A DNA stretch of 64,000 bases from Glycine soja (Eukaryota > Streptophyta > Magnoliopsida > Fabales > Fabaceae), in contig NC_041008.1 of NCBI RefSeq assembly GCF_004193775.1, positions 9,939,731 to 10,003,730 on the forward strand, given 5' to 3'. The translations under genes and the position numbers were made by a program. Shown here piece after piece: positions 24,841 through 37,441 of this stretch. The notes beneath the pieces are model-generated. The model saw only the letters and a program-made list of their open reading frames with translations. It ran no database searches and was not told where the DNA came from. Numbering within the stretch: position 1 is the first letter of the stretch; every line of letters begins with the position of its first letter.

Positions 24841-25644
24841 AATTTTTTTTAAAAAAAAGTAGAAACCAAATTTCATTTTTTTTTGAAAATGAATATAAAA
24901 ATATCTTGAAATTGAATTAAATACTATTTTGGCTCCACTTTGAACAACACATTTTGTTTTAAAATTTAAATTTAAAAATAAAAAATTTACAACCATCTCC
25001 AACGAGTCCTACGTTTTTAAATAGTTTGTAAGAAAAAATGTTTAACATTACCGCGGGAGTTTTGTAAATTTTAAACTTAGTTCTCCTTTTTTTTTTTTGG
25101 TGAGCAAAAAGTTAAGGTGAGTTTAGAAATATTTATAGATTATCTAATAATAAGATCTTTTTATTGACAAACAGGGGTAAACTTATATCTTTTTGTGAAA
25201 TATGATCATGTCCCTACTTACTAGACCAACCTCCTTTGTTTTCCTTTGTGATTTTGATATTAATTTTTTCATTGTAAATGTTAGCCGTTAGTAATGTTAA
25301 TTTTTGTTGAGGTCAATTTATTTATTGAAATAAACACTTATTTTAATAAAATAAATAATTTATATTTTTTTAGTACTTATTAAAACCATTTTTGCTTAAA
25401 AAAATAATTCTAAGAAACAAATTCATATGCTTAAAAAATGTTTATACAAAAGTGTTTTATTTTAAAGTTGTTTTTTAAGTTTAAACAAATTCACCCAATA
25501 TTTATTTATGTAAAATAAAAATTGATTAATTTAACCTAATTTGAAAGATAAAAAATGATTTGTTTCTTGTGGGAAAAAAAATCATATACTAGTATCTAAA
25601 AAATGAGGAATGAAAAGATCAGTTTTTTTTCCTTACAGAATACT

Positions 25645-25645
25645 A

Positions 25646-25681
<36 letters not shown>
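25645..25681. repeat. Compound (CT)n(TA)n microsatellite
   Basis: About ten CT units run directly into about nine TA units, some 100-200 bp upstream of the likely transcription start of the Harbinger-like gene. Confidence 0.9.
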
Positions 25682-25779
25682 TGAAGAGAATACTACTATT
25701 TGATCCAACTTTTATTTATACAAAAATAATATAATGTGTAATTCTGTTATTGGTCTGTTTATACACCGTTACGTTACGC

Positions 25780-27412
25780 ACGTATATCAAGTTTTGGATT
25801 CGTTCGACTTCGACTCCAAAAGACGAAGACGACGTCGTCTCTCTGGTCAAGTAGTCACTATTCACTCTCTATTCGGTCAGGTACCAATTCCACTCTCAAG
25901 CAACTTTTTTTTTTTTTCTGTTTGGCTGCTGAGAAAATTTTCCAAATATTTCCCCTTTCGATTTTCTCCCCTTTCCGGGATTGCGAAAAACGACGCTAAT
26001 TCATGTGTGGCTGCATTTAGAATCGCCATTTCGTTTAACTTTTTTTTTCCTCCTATGTACAAACTGAGCGAGTTCAATCTTCGTAAGCATTTCTCTATAA
26101 GGTGTGGATTCGCGGTAATTGTTTGTTTGTAACAAGAATATGTGAATGTTACTGTCTTTGCATTTAGTTGCTGCATTACACAAACCTGTTGTTTTCCCCA
26201 TTGTGTGAGGGCAGCAAGGTTTTAAATTGCGCTTGCGGTTTGGTTGTGTTTTTTGATATTGCTGGAAATTGTGGACAAATGCAGCCACTGACACCCCCAA
26301 AACCTTGATGTTGTGGTCAAAACCGAAACCGCGGTCGGGGACTGCTTTTATAAACATTCTGTGAGTGTGAGGAATTCTTGTTTGTAATGTGTGCATATAG
26401 ATGATGTTTACTCTGGGACTCTGTGTGGTTGTGGGAAAATGAAATCATCTTATTTGAACAGGTTAGGTTCGTTTGTGCATTCTTGAATTTTCAGTCTAAG
26501 GAGTGCTTGTAACACACCCTTCAACACACTCCTTTTGATACATTTTCTATTATTTTTTATGATTTATTTAAAATTATAGAATCACGAGTGAGGTTCATTA
26601 AATTAGAAATTAGACCTGTAAAAATTGGTTGGTCCCGACAAATTTCAGCCAATAGTTGAGAGTATATTCAAAAGAGTGTGTTGCTAGCCTCTTTTCAGTT
26701 TTGATTACTACATGTGAGTAATTAATTACTGTCATTTTAGTCCAGCATGAGAATTAAGAGTAGAAGATGAGAGAAGGAAAAACATGCTAGGTGGTTCATT
26801 TACATAAACGCTCCCATCTTTGTGTGTTCAGTACTGAAGTATCTCCCATCTACTTGGACCATTACTGGACCATGTAGATTTATTGAAGGAAATTTTTGGA
26901 AGAACTGCATAAACTTCATAGTTTCATTTTCTGGCTTTAAATGCAATAGAATACTTAGGGACTAAATGCAAATTGCAAAAACTGGTGTATGAGGGAAGTT
27001 GAGTAGATGATTACCATTTTCGTGTGCCTTCCCTGCTTTGCTCTCTCTGCATTTTGTGACGGTGTGTTTCTTGCCTGCTTTATTTTTGGTTTAATAAATG
27101 ATGCTTCTATTTCAGAACCTGCTGGGAGTGGGGGTGGCATTGTAGGTTTTCTTGAGGGTGTGTATTGATGTTAAAGAATAACTAAAATGCTACTAAGTTT
27201 TGTTTGTAACTATGCCTTAATTGCCAAAAGTGTGAAACTTTACTTGTCTATCTTTTTTGTCTCACGTGTAAAAGAGATAGGGACGAAGGGGTTGAAAAGG
27301 GATAAATGATTGTCCATTTTATTTACATTTTCATGGTACAACTTTCATTTCCATATTTCTATTTACTGACATACATTATCTGTGAGAACTCAGAAGCAAT
27401 CCTAATTCCTTA
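25780..27412 (+). other. Putative 5' leader and leader intron of the Harbinger-like gene
   Basis: A GC-richer stretch at about 25790-25880 (CGACTTCGACTCC, GACGACGTCGTCTCTC, a perfect palindromic GACGACGTCGTC core) ends in TCGGTCAG/GTACCA, which fits an untranslated first exon with a GT donor. The next clear coding start is at 27413, and an in-frame TGA lies 24 nt upstream of it. A leader intron of about 1.5 kb is inferred and not proven. Frames of 130 codons or so here show no recognisable domain. Confidence 0.4.
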
Positions 27413-30071
27413 ATGGAGAGTTCTGAAGAGGAAAATGATGGAGTCTCTGGTAATCATGCTACTAAGGAACTGATTCATTTAGCATCTAATGGGGCAAAAT
27501 TTATAGATGAAGTACTCAATGGTCAAAATGAATGCTGTCTGGAGAATTTTCGCATGGATAAACATGTATTCTATAAGTTATGTGATATCCTGCAAGCCAA
27601 GGGTTTATTGCGTCACACAAATCGAATCAAAATTGAGGAGCAACTGGGCATATTTATGTTCATTATTGGGCATAATCTACGGACAAGGGCTGTTCAAGAG
27701 TTATTCCGTTATTCTGGAGAAACTATTAGTCGTCACTTTAACAATGTTTTGAATGCTATAATGTCTATTTCACTGGATCTCTTTCAGCCTCCTGGCTCTG
27801 GTGTTCCTTCAGAAATCTTTGAAGATCCTAGATTCTATCCATATTTTAAAGTAAGATTTCTATAAACGAGTTTTTTTTTTTGCTCAGCTTCTGATTGGTA
27901 TCTTGTATGGATTGATTCTATCTTACTTTTTAAAAATTCTTTCATAGGATTGTGTGGGAGTAATTGATGGTATACATGTACCAGTGACGGTAGGTGTAGA
28001 TGAGCAAGGACCATTCCGCAATAAGAATGGTTTGCTTTCACAGAATATTCTGGCAGCTTGCTCATTTGACCTCAAGTTTCAATATGTTTTGGCTGGATGG
28101 GAAGGATCTGCTACAGACTTGCAAGTTTTTAATTCAGCAATCACAAGGCAGAACAAATTGCAGGTCCCCGAGGGTAAATATTCTGTGATTTGGGTAAATA
28201 TATGTAAAATGAAGTTATGATTATTTAGGTAGTAATACTGTTGGAACTCTGTATCTTGAATTGCACCAACTTTTAAGCTCTAGCTATAGGAAGTTATGAT
28301 TAGAAAGAACTAAACCTTTTGTCCTAAAGTTCACATCAAATTTCAATCTTGTACCAAAAGTGTTATGCTTCAATTATGTCCTAAAATAAATGAGACTCTA
28401 GACCCTTTCAACTAGCTACCAATTTTCTTTTTTGGATAAAAACTAGTTAATGAAAATTCATAGCATATTGTCCATGTAGCAATCCTTATGAATCTAACTG
28501 TTGATACGGAAAAGGTAACTTCCAACTCAGAAAAAAGTTTTTGGTTCATTATTATAAAATTAAGCATAGTATGATTCATCACTTCATACTGAAAGAAAAT
28601 TAAAAATAAAGTCTTTACTTATTCATTTTCCTCTTTTTTGTTTCTCTAACTTCCTGCACTGTTTGAACTGGATTCTTCTCTCTCCCCCCAAAAATGAAGA
28701 TGCAAGCCCCCACCGTGAAAATACTACAACATCAATCCTGTCAAGTCATCAATCTTAATGATATTTCTGCTCAATTCACCAATTATTCCAAATATTTCTC
28801 CCTGAAGCATCTTCAGTCCAATGTTCACATCCTCAACAAATCCATTTGGCTCATTTTCTTCCATCCATTTCGCACACGCTTAATGAATCCTTTTGACTCA
28901 TTGGCAGTGCCTATAGTTGTCATATGCTCATTTTTGGGTTTTCAGGATGTTATGTTCTCTCCACAAATCTCCATTAATTTGGTTTGTAAAATAAAAAAGC
29001 ACGGTGTATTCTGTTGGAGGGGAAATACTGGGAGAGGAGGATTTTTTTTTAACCTCTCTTGGTTCAGAAATTTGGAGGGGAGCGGAAATGTGAGGGCTGA
29101 AATCTCCCTTCTATTTTTGTCTCCCCTCTGAAATTGGGTGAATTTGGAGGAGAGGAAAAGTAATTTATAATTATATTACAATATATTATTCTTGTTTTCC
29201 CTTCCCTCCCTTGTAAGCAAACAAGGGGATCTTCCCTCCTCTTTCATTCCCTTTTCTTGAACCAAACTAAAGAAGGGGACTCTCTTTCATTTCGACTTTT
29301 GTGTAGTTGTGAGAGATTGATAGTTTGGAGATGACAATGCCAAATGCCACCTTAGGTGATTGGCGATGTATTCCTATTTTCATAGAGCAACTCAAAAGGA
29401 AAACATTCCAACTTTTTTATATGTAAGAATTAACTGAAACATGTAAAACTTATACAACAAAAATGAAACTTGATGCAAACTTAAGGGACAAATGATTAAC
29501 TATTCCCTGTGATTACCATACACATGACGTTTGCTTCAAATATTAGATTAAAACACTTGTTTATGATACAGGTAAATACTACATCGTAGACAGCAAGTAC
29601 CAAAATGTGCCTGGTTTCGTTGCTCCATATTCCAGTACTCCCTACTACTCCAAGGAATTTCTCAGCGATTACCACCCGCAAGATGCAAGTGAACTGTTCA
29701 ATCAACGACATTCATTATTACGACATGTCATAGATCGAACTTTTGGGATCTTAAAGGCACGGTTTCCTATATTGATGTCTGCTCCTTCTTATCCATTACA
29801 AACACAAGTGAAGTTAGTGGTGGCTGCATGTGCATTGCACAATTACATTCGCAGGGAGAAGCCAGATGATTGGCTTTTCAAGATGTATGAAGAAGGGTCA
29901 TTTCCAATGGAGGAATCACAACCCCCATTGGAGATGGAAGTACCACCAAAGATGGATGTTGAGACCCAGACACAGCCATCAGTTCATACTTTTGATTCTG
30001 AAGAAATTGCACTTGCTTCACAGTTAAGGGACTCCATTGCTACTGAAATGTGGAATGATTTTATCCAATGA
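27413..30071 (+). CDS. PIF/Harbinger transposase-derived nuclease-like protein (HARBI1/ALP1-like), 387 aa
   Basis: Three exons, 27413-27850, 27948-28173 and 29572-30071, join in frame to 387 residues. The N-terminal helical part (KLCDILQAKGLL, EEQLGIFMFIIGHN, FRYSGETISRHFNNVLNAI) is the DNA-binding-like region of the family. The DDE_4 nuclease fold follows: first acid D153 in VIDGIHVPV, second D203 in GWEGSATDLQVF, third position D276 in HVIDRTFGILKARFPIL. Family members usually have Glu at that third position (memory). The usual GYP motif is also changed (DSKYQNVPGF). The acidic C-tail ends TEMWNDFIQ. No terminal inverted repeats or target duplication are obvious around the gene, it has no premature stop, and no Myb/SANT partner ORF is nearby. 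A domesticated transposase, like ALP1 which acts with Polycomb in Arabidopsis, is the favoured reading; an immobile old transposon copy is the alternative. Confidence 0.85.
29004..29275. repeat. MITE-like purine/pyrimidine-rich insertion in intron 2 of the Harbinger-like gene
   Basis: Purine-rich blocks (TTGGAGGGGAAATACTGGGA, TTTGGAGGGGAGCGG) are followed by pyrimidine-rich blocks (CCCTTCCCTCCCTTG, CTTCCCTCCTCTTTC) and end TTCTTGAACCAAAC, the same layout as the element at 12077-12236. The rest of this 1.4-kb intron, including a 145-codon frame at 28694-29131, shows nothing I recognise. Confidence 0.35.
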
Positions 30072-33000
30072 TTTCCCCCCCATGTAAATTTCTTTAGTTA
30101 AGCTTATATATATGATCAGATTAGGTTTGATTTTTTCTCAGGGTCTACAGTATATGAGACTATGTTGCCTTAGTTTACAGTGGCATTTTGTTCATAAAAC
30201 AGAAGTATGCATGTAGATCATATCTCATCACATAAGCTTTTGCTTTTAATTCTTATAAGATGGATTATAAGCTTCAATAGTGGCCAATAAGTCTTCCAAT
30301 CCTTGCTTACAGATGAATACAAGAAGGATATTGCCTATTGCAGTAAAGGGTTGATACAAAACTCAAAAGTGATTCAGAGAAAAAAAAAAAGATTTTAGTT
30401 AAAGAAAATCTTTAGAATTTGCCAACTTCTATTATCCAAATTTCATAAAATTGTTTGGAAGGTGGTTTTTCACTTTCTGTACTTCCTCTTGTCGCCAAGT
30501 GATGTCGTGTGGGAGAGCTAAGACCTTCACATTCAACATTCATATTTCATACTATGGTTGAAGCCGAAATGATATAGTTACAGTTGGTGTACAGTATACT
30601 CAAATGTTCATGGGACCATAAGGAATACACTGACATAGTGACATGGAATTGGGAGTGAAGGTACATACATAGTCAGGGAAGTGACTTAGCTTGAAAGGCT
30701 AAATATGTTATTGTCATGTCATGGAGTTTTGGCACATGATTCAGTATTCCATAAGGTATTATGATATTCCTCAATTTCTTCTGTGTGAATATTTTTCTGG
30801 CAAGCGATGTACTTCAGACATTTTCAACATGAAAATGCCAAGGTCCGTTCCATCCCAACAACTCGTAAGAGTTGCTAAAGTTTATTTTATATTATTTTTC
30901 AATTTCTTAATGTCATAGTAGTAATATTTTTATTACACTAGATAATCCAGTTTTTTTTCCCCTTCAATTTAACAACTCTAAAAAATTTCTTAAATATACT
31001 CCACAGCATAGTCCACACTTCTATATTTTATTATTCATCTCTTTTAGTTTGATATATGTCTATAATCATTTTAAAATAATAAATGAATAGATAGTAGCTG
31101 AATACATGAACAGATACTATTTCAACATAGTTCTAACTTGATTTTTTAAGGTGGCATTAAAACAGGAAAAGAGTGAAAAATTTTGTTATTTTTATTTCTT
31201 ATACAATTTTTAAAAGTAAGAAATAAGGTAACATTAAGTCTCTGTTTTAAAATTTATTTATAAAAACAAAAAATAGAAAATAGAAGAAAAGTTCTCAAAT
31301 TACAAAAAGGCATAAGCCTTTCAAGAATGAATGAACCATATTTGTGCCTGAAACTTTTCCCATGAATCCCCAACCCCCTAATTGAACTGTAAAGTTAAAG
31401 AAAACTAAAGCTCCACGTGAGTTTAGTCTGAATTATGAGTGTGAAGTGCTAAACCTCGTGCGCCATTTATGATGGCATAGCCTTTTCCCACTTTATGCAA
31501 TGCCCTTGTGATCTATATCATATGACCCTCTTATGCACTATGTTGCCAATTCCACAATGTTAAACGAGTTATAAACAACTCACAATGTCTTATGACCACT
31601 TTACAAGTGATTTTTTTTTTTTTTTAATCTATTCTAGTTCAACCCCAAGGTTGTCTTACCAATCGCTGCTTGGAGTTGAGATAATGGTGAGAGAAGCAAA
31701 GAACATTAAGCATTAATTCACCTTTTAGTTGGGGATATAGATAGATTTATATTACTAGTTGGGACATTACATCATGTGATAGTCCCTTTCAAGCTAGCTT
31801 TGGCTTAAATTGAAGATTTGAAGCGTCATTTTCTTGTAATTTACTGAGACTTTATGTTTGATTCCATGTCAAATAGATGATTAGAAAATTTCGAATGAAA
31901 ATGAATCTAAGCTTGTTCGGCACACTCAGATTTTACATTTTTAGCTCCTTTCATAAATGAAAATTAATTACTATGTTGTTTTTTTCCTCAACCAAACAAC
32001 AGATGATTTTTTTTTCTATTTTCACTTTTCTATTTCCCACCTGTTTAAACAAGTATAACCTTGAGCTTTGTTACAACTTTCAAGTGTCATTATCTGACCA
32101 TACCTTTTCCCATTCAAATTCTCCACTACTCAACTATAGATCTTAATGTTTTAATTATTGTACCGGATCAGTCTTGACATATTTTATTATATCAATGTTT
32201 CTTGTGGACGGAAGTTATAATATTTTAGTTTCATATTTAATTGATCTCCTTAACCTTTTCCTAAAGCCTGTTCTAATGGTCCATATTATAATTGATCTTC
32301 TACAGCTTACAAAAATAATTATCTCCTTGCACCCATTGAAAACTGTACTATATGCTAATAGATCTTTTTCTTTCAGTTATTGTTTCTTCCCCATTTTCAG
32401 GCTTTAATTACATCAATATTTCTTATTGGACACAAGTTGCAATGTTTCAGAGTTTAATATTAAATTAATCTCCTTAACCATTTTCTAGAGCATATTATAA
32501 TGCTTCATTTTTTTTTACCTTTTAATTTGAATGATGTGATTGTATTCTTCTAGCTGAACTGTAGGAGCCCTTTTCAAACTAATGTGACTGTAGTTGAATG
32601 CCTAAAGTTTTTTCACCCCTGTATTCACCTAAGATTACTAAAGGATATTAAATTATTTAAAAGAAGAACGTTATTTTATAGGGAATCACATAAAAAAAAT
32701 GTGTTGTTTCTCGTTGTTATTGACAAAGCTAATAATAGTTTACTACTACTTCAGTCTGCATCTTCAGCTCAAAAAAGCATCTCAAAACAGTCTATCAAGG
32801 AACTCGCTTCCTGCTAAGAAATAAGAAAACAAAACTAGAGAGTCAAGTGAAAGAAATCAATCGTATGATTAACATTTTCCTTTGTACCTCACACAGCTAT
32901 CATATACTACATTCAACTATTCTGTAAAAAAGTAAGGAGCAAAGAAAATTTTGTTCTGAACAGAGAAAAGAAGAAAACTGAAGACAATAACAATAATTGA

Positions 33001-33690
33001 GGCATCTTGCCAATGCATTTTGACTTATCCCTCAATCTTTTATTAAATGTAACCCGTAAGAATCTAGAAAGTTGAGAGAGACAAGGGAGAAGAAAATTAA
33101 GCAATCAGAAAAGGTATTACTATTAGGTGTTAGCTTGGTCCATTATCTATCATTACCATTATCGATTAGGAAATTCTATGACTCCTTTTGTATCTTTTGT
33201 TTCCAGATAGATTGTATTTTTGTTAATTATAAGATTTTTATTGTGTGCATTTCAATACAGAAAGCAAATAAGGCTATGGTCCCCCCCCGAAAAAAAAGCA
33301 AATAAGGAAGAAGGCATTCCTTACCTTTTTCATTATGGTTAATATGTGCAGAAAGGTTAACATTTAACTACATTCAGCTATCCAAATATAATTAGGATAG
33401 TCAAATTAACTGCATTTACACTGTTCACACAAGATTTAAAAGAAAAAACCTACATTATCAATATAATTTCCAAATTTCAATCATACTACCTGATCCTTTT
33501 ATGTTGATTTCAAAGAAAAAGTCAAAATTCAAAAAAAAAAAAAAACTGTGGCTGTGAAGTTTTGCAAGGATTTAACCTTAACCCACCATTGATAGTGATG
33601 AACTGATAACCACCCAAAGCAAGAATCATTTCAAACACATCTCATTCCTTTTTCTTTGATCCCCAACATGCTTTTTCATCCATTCCTCAT
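30072..33690. other. Intergenic region with no supported gene
   Basis: AT-rich sequence downstream of the Harbinger-like gene. The short frames (up to about 77 codons) lack recognisable domains, codon bias or conserved motifs. I see no RNA gene, clear transposon end or tandem array. Confidence 0.6.
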
Positions 33691-33694
33691 AGTG

Positions 33695-33702
33695 CATATA
33701 AA
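33695..33702 (+). promoter_or_regulatory. TATA box of the At3g17950-like gene
   Basis: CATATAAA lies 118-125 bp before the start codon in a C/A-rich stretch typical of plant leaders (CCAACAAAGCTCCACACATT). Start of transcription is expected near 33725-33730. Confidence 0.6.
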
Positions 33703-33819
33703 CCAACAAAGCTCCACACATTACTAGTTGCCTCAATCTACTTTTTCCTCAACATCTCAGAGTTCCTCTGCTTTCATCTCTAATCCCTCATTCATCACAA
33801 CACAAGTCACAATACAACA

Positions 33820-34562
33820 ATGCTAGATCCAGCCACTGAATTGGTGCCACCACCATCTTCACCCACAATTTCTTCCATTTCCTCTTCTGATCTTGACACT
33901 GAGGTATCATCAAATTCACATTCACACCCCCTCACCCTTTTTAATTTTCAAAAAAAAAAAAAACTCCAATTTTTTCCACAGCCCAGAATTTCTTTTTTCT
34001 AAATTTTCCTTTTTCCACGAGAAAATAATCAAAAGTTTAATTTTTAATTTGTGGGGTTTTTGAATGATAGTCCACCGGATCATTCTTCCATGACAGAAGC
34101 ACCACATTGGGGACACTAATGGGAGTGAACTTCCCCACCATTGCATTCAGAGTCCCATCGCAGCATCGGAACCCTAATTCCGCCGCCGAGGCCGCCAGCG
34201 GAGCAAGGAGGACTGCCGCCGCAACCAAGAAGAAGAAAAAGGCTAATTCCGCCGCAACGACGGCGGAGAGACGGCGGAGGTGGTGGCAGCTCTGCCGCGA
34301 CGGCGACGCCAGGCCGGCGTCTCTCGGCGAGTTTCTGGAGGTGGAGCGGCGGTTCGGCGACGGCGCGTTCTACGGAACGGCGGCGGAGCTCGAGGGGATG
34401 GTCGCCGGCAACCAGCAGAGGAACGGCAGCAGGGTGCTCTTCTCCGACGGGAGGGTTCTTCCGCCGCAGGCAGACGTAGACGACGGAGCACCGCCGCCGG
34501 AGAGCCTCTGTAATCGGTTTCCGGTGTCGCTTGCCGGAATTTGCAGCGGCGGCGCGGCGTAG
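33820..34562 (+). CDS. Plant-specific conserved protein of unknown function (At3g17950-like), 191 aa
   Basis: Two exons, 33820-33903 and 34071-34562, join at phase 0 (DLDTE/STGSFF). The protein has a Ser/Pro-rich start, a conserved-looking block STGSFFHDRSTTLGTLMGV followed by NFPTIAFRVPSQHR, a basic Lys/Arg stretch (TKKKKKAN), and a C-terminal block with WWQLCRDGDA, ASLGEFLEVERRFGDGAFYG and ELEGMV. No enzyme motif, signal peptide or membrane segment is evident. I recall similar plant proteins annotated only as uncharacterised, including At3g17950, which lies near SURF1 in Arabidopsis. Exon 2 is extremely GC-rich with CCG/GCC codons, unlike everything around it. A 63-73 codon frame on the opposite strand is a shadow of this composition. 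Confidence 0.8.
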
Positions 34563-36000
34563 TGTTGTATAATAAGGGTTTTCAATTTTTATTTTTTTAA
34601 TTTTATTTTTTTAAAGAAAGGAAAATTTTGTGGCTTTATTTTGATTTTTTGTAATAATTTTTGGGGATTGTTTGGTTGTGACCTAATTGGAAGATTAGGA
34701 ATGTTTTTGTCTGTGGCTTACGTGCAAAACACAAGCTTTGCCTTTTACCTTTTTGGGCGTTTCACTTTTTCTACTTTTGTTTTTCTTTTAATAATTATTA
34801 TGGTTTTGGTGGTCAAACGTAATAATTATATATTATTCATATTATTAATACACAGACATTAGGGGGTGATTGGTCGTAATCATATATATTCATATGCTTC
34901 ATTTAGGCAAAAAAATGATTAGAAGAATATGGATTTCAGAAAGATTTTGGTTGTTGGTAAAATCAATGTCCAAGTAAGTTTACTTCATTGCTTGTGTTAA
35001 CGACACACAATATGGTTTATTCCATTAAAAAAAAAATTGAAAGATGAATAAAAAGAGAGAATAAAAAGAAAGAGCAGAAAAATGTGAAAATAATTCTTTA
35101 TTTTATTTATATAAAAAAAATGTCTATACAAGTAAATGAAGGATAATAAGGAAAAATGAAAATTATAATTTTATAATTATTTATAATAATATCCTTTATA
35201 TCTTTAAAAGAAAATGAATCACATTATATCTTTATTAGAAAAACTTATATAAAATCTAATAAATGATATAAAATAATATTATTTATGACACTAACTTCAA
35301 CAGTACTAATATAACAAGTAATTTTTCATTATTTTCTCCCTAAAAAGGTATTTGTTTAATAACCTTATTCTTCTTAAATCATTTGTTTGAAAAAAAAAAT
35401 CTTTATGTGATTCACTCCTTTTGAGAGCTCTTCAAAAGTTTTGAAATTTTTTTTCTTCTTATGACAGGATTTTTTTGTGTGGAAATATATGAACATATAT
35501 CATACAAGATCATACACATGCACAAATTACTTAATTTAATTGAATAAATCTACTTAAGAACATATCATTGTCAAGTCCAAAAACTCACTTCATGAGTATG
35601 TTTCTACTTCAATTACATCTTTCTATTTCGATCCATCTTTAACTGCAGAAATAATTTAAAAACCATTTGATAAAAGATGCATATCCTAAACCTTAAACCA
35701 TTATATTATTCAATTTTTTAATATATAAAAACACCTTTTCTTCTAAACCAGTATTGATATTATTAGGGATCGTTGTTCATGTTGAGTACTCTAACATTAC
35801 ATTTACATTGAACAATGAAATCAACAAATCTCCCAGCAGGTTGACAGCAAAAAAAAGTCAATTCAATACACAAAATTGTGTCTAAATTTTCAACCCTCGT
35901 GGTTGAATCTAAATTTATTTTCTTTATTTTTTGAACAAGCTAACCAGAATACGAAGTTATTAAAAAAGTAGAATTAGCATCACCACAGGATCACAAAAAT
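34563..36000. other. AT-rich intergenic region
   Basis: T-rich downstream sequence of the At3g17950-like gene (AATAATTATTATGG region) and then A-rich sequence with no gene, RNA or repeat end that I can support. Confidence 0.6.
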
Positions 36001-36039
36001 AATAACATATTGGAGAACAAATTTTGGGTTCAGGTCAAT

Positions 36040-36152
36040 AACTTCCCTTTTTCTGTAGTTCATTTTAGCTTCAGTTTCTTTGACAGCTGCATTTCCCAAC
36101 TCCCTTAACTGATCTTGGTCATTCAGCATATTCGAAGATAGCGAAAAAGAGT
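36040..36152 (-). pseudogene. Unidentified exon-like fragment
   Basis: After an acceptor (CTGCCAG at about 36153) the minus strand reads DSFSLSSNMLNDQDQLREL and continues GNAAVKETEAKMNYRKREV, a charged, helix-like sequence of coding character. I do not recognise the parent gene. It is the first of a series of minus-strand exon fragments that extends to 46 kb, so it may belong to captured gene pieces. Confidence 0.35.
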
Positions 36153-36759
36153 CTGGCAGAAAGATTAAAGCAGTATTAATGATTTCATTAAAAATTAAGA
36201 ATAAACTGACAATTGGCATCTCCAATGACAAACCAGACATTCATTGAAACTTAAACTGCAATACAATATGTTTATATTTTATACATAACAATCCAAATTG
36301 TTTAGAATTCAAAACCTAATAAGGTCTGCAGCATATCTCCGGCACTAAAACAATTGGGCAAAATTTCACTTATTAAAACACAATTATACAGAAGAAACAT
36401 AAATTGTTGTAGGTATGCTTCATGTTTAGCAACAGGCACATCTCTTCCTCCATGAAAAACTTTCCCAAATAAATCAAGGGTGGCACTAATAATTTGGAGA
36501 TCTACCAGAGCTTTATTTAGGATAATGATATTTCACTAGGATGATCATGTAGTACAGCATGACAAAGCAATATAATCTGATGTAATAGTATTTAAGAGAA
36601 GGAGAGCTAGAAAACATTCATAGAAGCAAAAAATAAGAATATAAAATCAAGAGATACAATGGCCATTTTCACCATATGTGCCTCTAAATGAAGAGTTTGA
36701 TCTCATGGACAATATACCATTAAAGAAACAACCACCAATGCTAGAAATTGCACTTTTTA

Positions 36760-37105
36760 CATCAGTCGGAAACGACATTCAACATCGGTGGTCAACCGTT
36801 TTTGAATATGATGTCGTTGAAAGTTAAAAGTTTTAACATCGGTCCTCAATTGACCGTTGTAGAAATACAATGTTTTCTATATCGGTGTTGTCCTGACTAT
36901 CGATGTAGAAATTAGACATTCTATATCGTTGTTGATGTCATAACCGTTGTTGAAATTAGACCTTCTACATCGATACTGTCCTGACCACCGATGTAGAAAT
37001 TAGACCTTCTACATCAGTGTTGTAGTTGTAGTCGTAAACGATGTAAAAAGGGTGTGTTTTAACATCGTGCTTATGTCACAACCGATATTAAATGTTAAAT
37101 AACCT
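36760..37105. repeat. Cluster of inverted ACATCGGT/ACCGATGT units (CACTA-like)
   Basis: Units of the type TTCTACATCG...CCTGAC...ACCGATGTAGAAATTAGACC recur about every 50 bp, so that head and tail of each unit are inverted copies. Examples are near 36865-36925, 36960-37000 and 37005-37050. Such sub-terminal motifs are, from memory, typical of legume CACTA elements. No transposase or clear CACTA termini are visible here. Confidence 0.55.
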
Positions 37106-37149
37106 GCAATTAAAATGTAGGTTAATTAATAATCAAAATTTATATTTTT

Positions 37150-37291
37150 AATATTATCAATATTGATAATAATCAATAAATATTATTATGTAATATTAAA
37201 ATCAGTATTTATAATTACAATATTATCAATATTGCTAATATATAATCAATAAATATTATTATCTAATATTAAAATCAGTATTTATAATTAC
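37150..37291. repeat. Two-copy tandem repeat of 69-73 bp
   Basis: AATATTATCAATATTG...TTTATAATTAC occurs at 37150-37218 and again at 37219-37291 with a 3-4-base indel and few substitutions. It is purely AT-rich and non-coding. Confidence 0.8.
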
Positions 37292-37354
37292 TGATTATGA
37301 TATCCTATTATAAGAAACCAAGATAAAAGAATACAAATTTCATATGAAACCTTG

Positions 37355-37441
37355 AATGAAGTCTCAGTCTTCACATGGCACTGTCTCACATTTTGGATAT
37401 GCATTCAAAACTACACCCTCAGTATATGCTCCTGGAAGGCC
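37355..37441 (-). pseudogene. Fragment of an arogenate/prephenate dehydratase gene
   Basis: After an acceptor (GATACAG) the minus strand reads GLPGAYTEGVVLNAYPKCET, followed by VPCED, then an in-frame TGA and a shifted remnant (ETSFKV). This is the first part of the prephenate/arogenate dehydratase catalytic domain, which in working enzymes continues into the NSVGG region; none of that follows. Plant ADT enzymes make phenylalanine in plastids. Only one exon piece is present. Confidence 0.65.

Larger units (their letters stand above)
22850..25730. other. Intergenic AT-rich region between the fusion gene and the Harbinger-like gene
   Basis: Mostly A/T-rich, with several poly-A/T runs and no ORF or RNA gene that I can support. 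Contents worth noting are given separately: a degenerate trinucleotide tract at 24475-24840 and a CT/TA microsatellite at 25645-25681. Confidence 0.7.

Noticed and set aside
24694..25002. 102-codon frame rich in Ile/Thr
   Set aside because: Translation of the degenerate trinucleotide tract.
28694..29131. 145-codon plus-strand frame in intron 2 of the Harbinger-like gene
   Set aside because: Intron position is required by the transposase frame on both sides, and the frame contains no domain; it ends in the MITE-like insertion.
34141..34585. Overlapping Arg-rich frames on both strands
   Set aside because: Shadows of the GC-rich exon 2 of the At3g17950-like gene.
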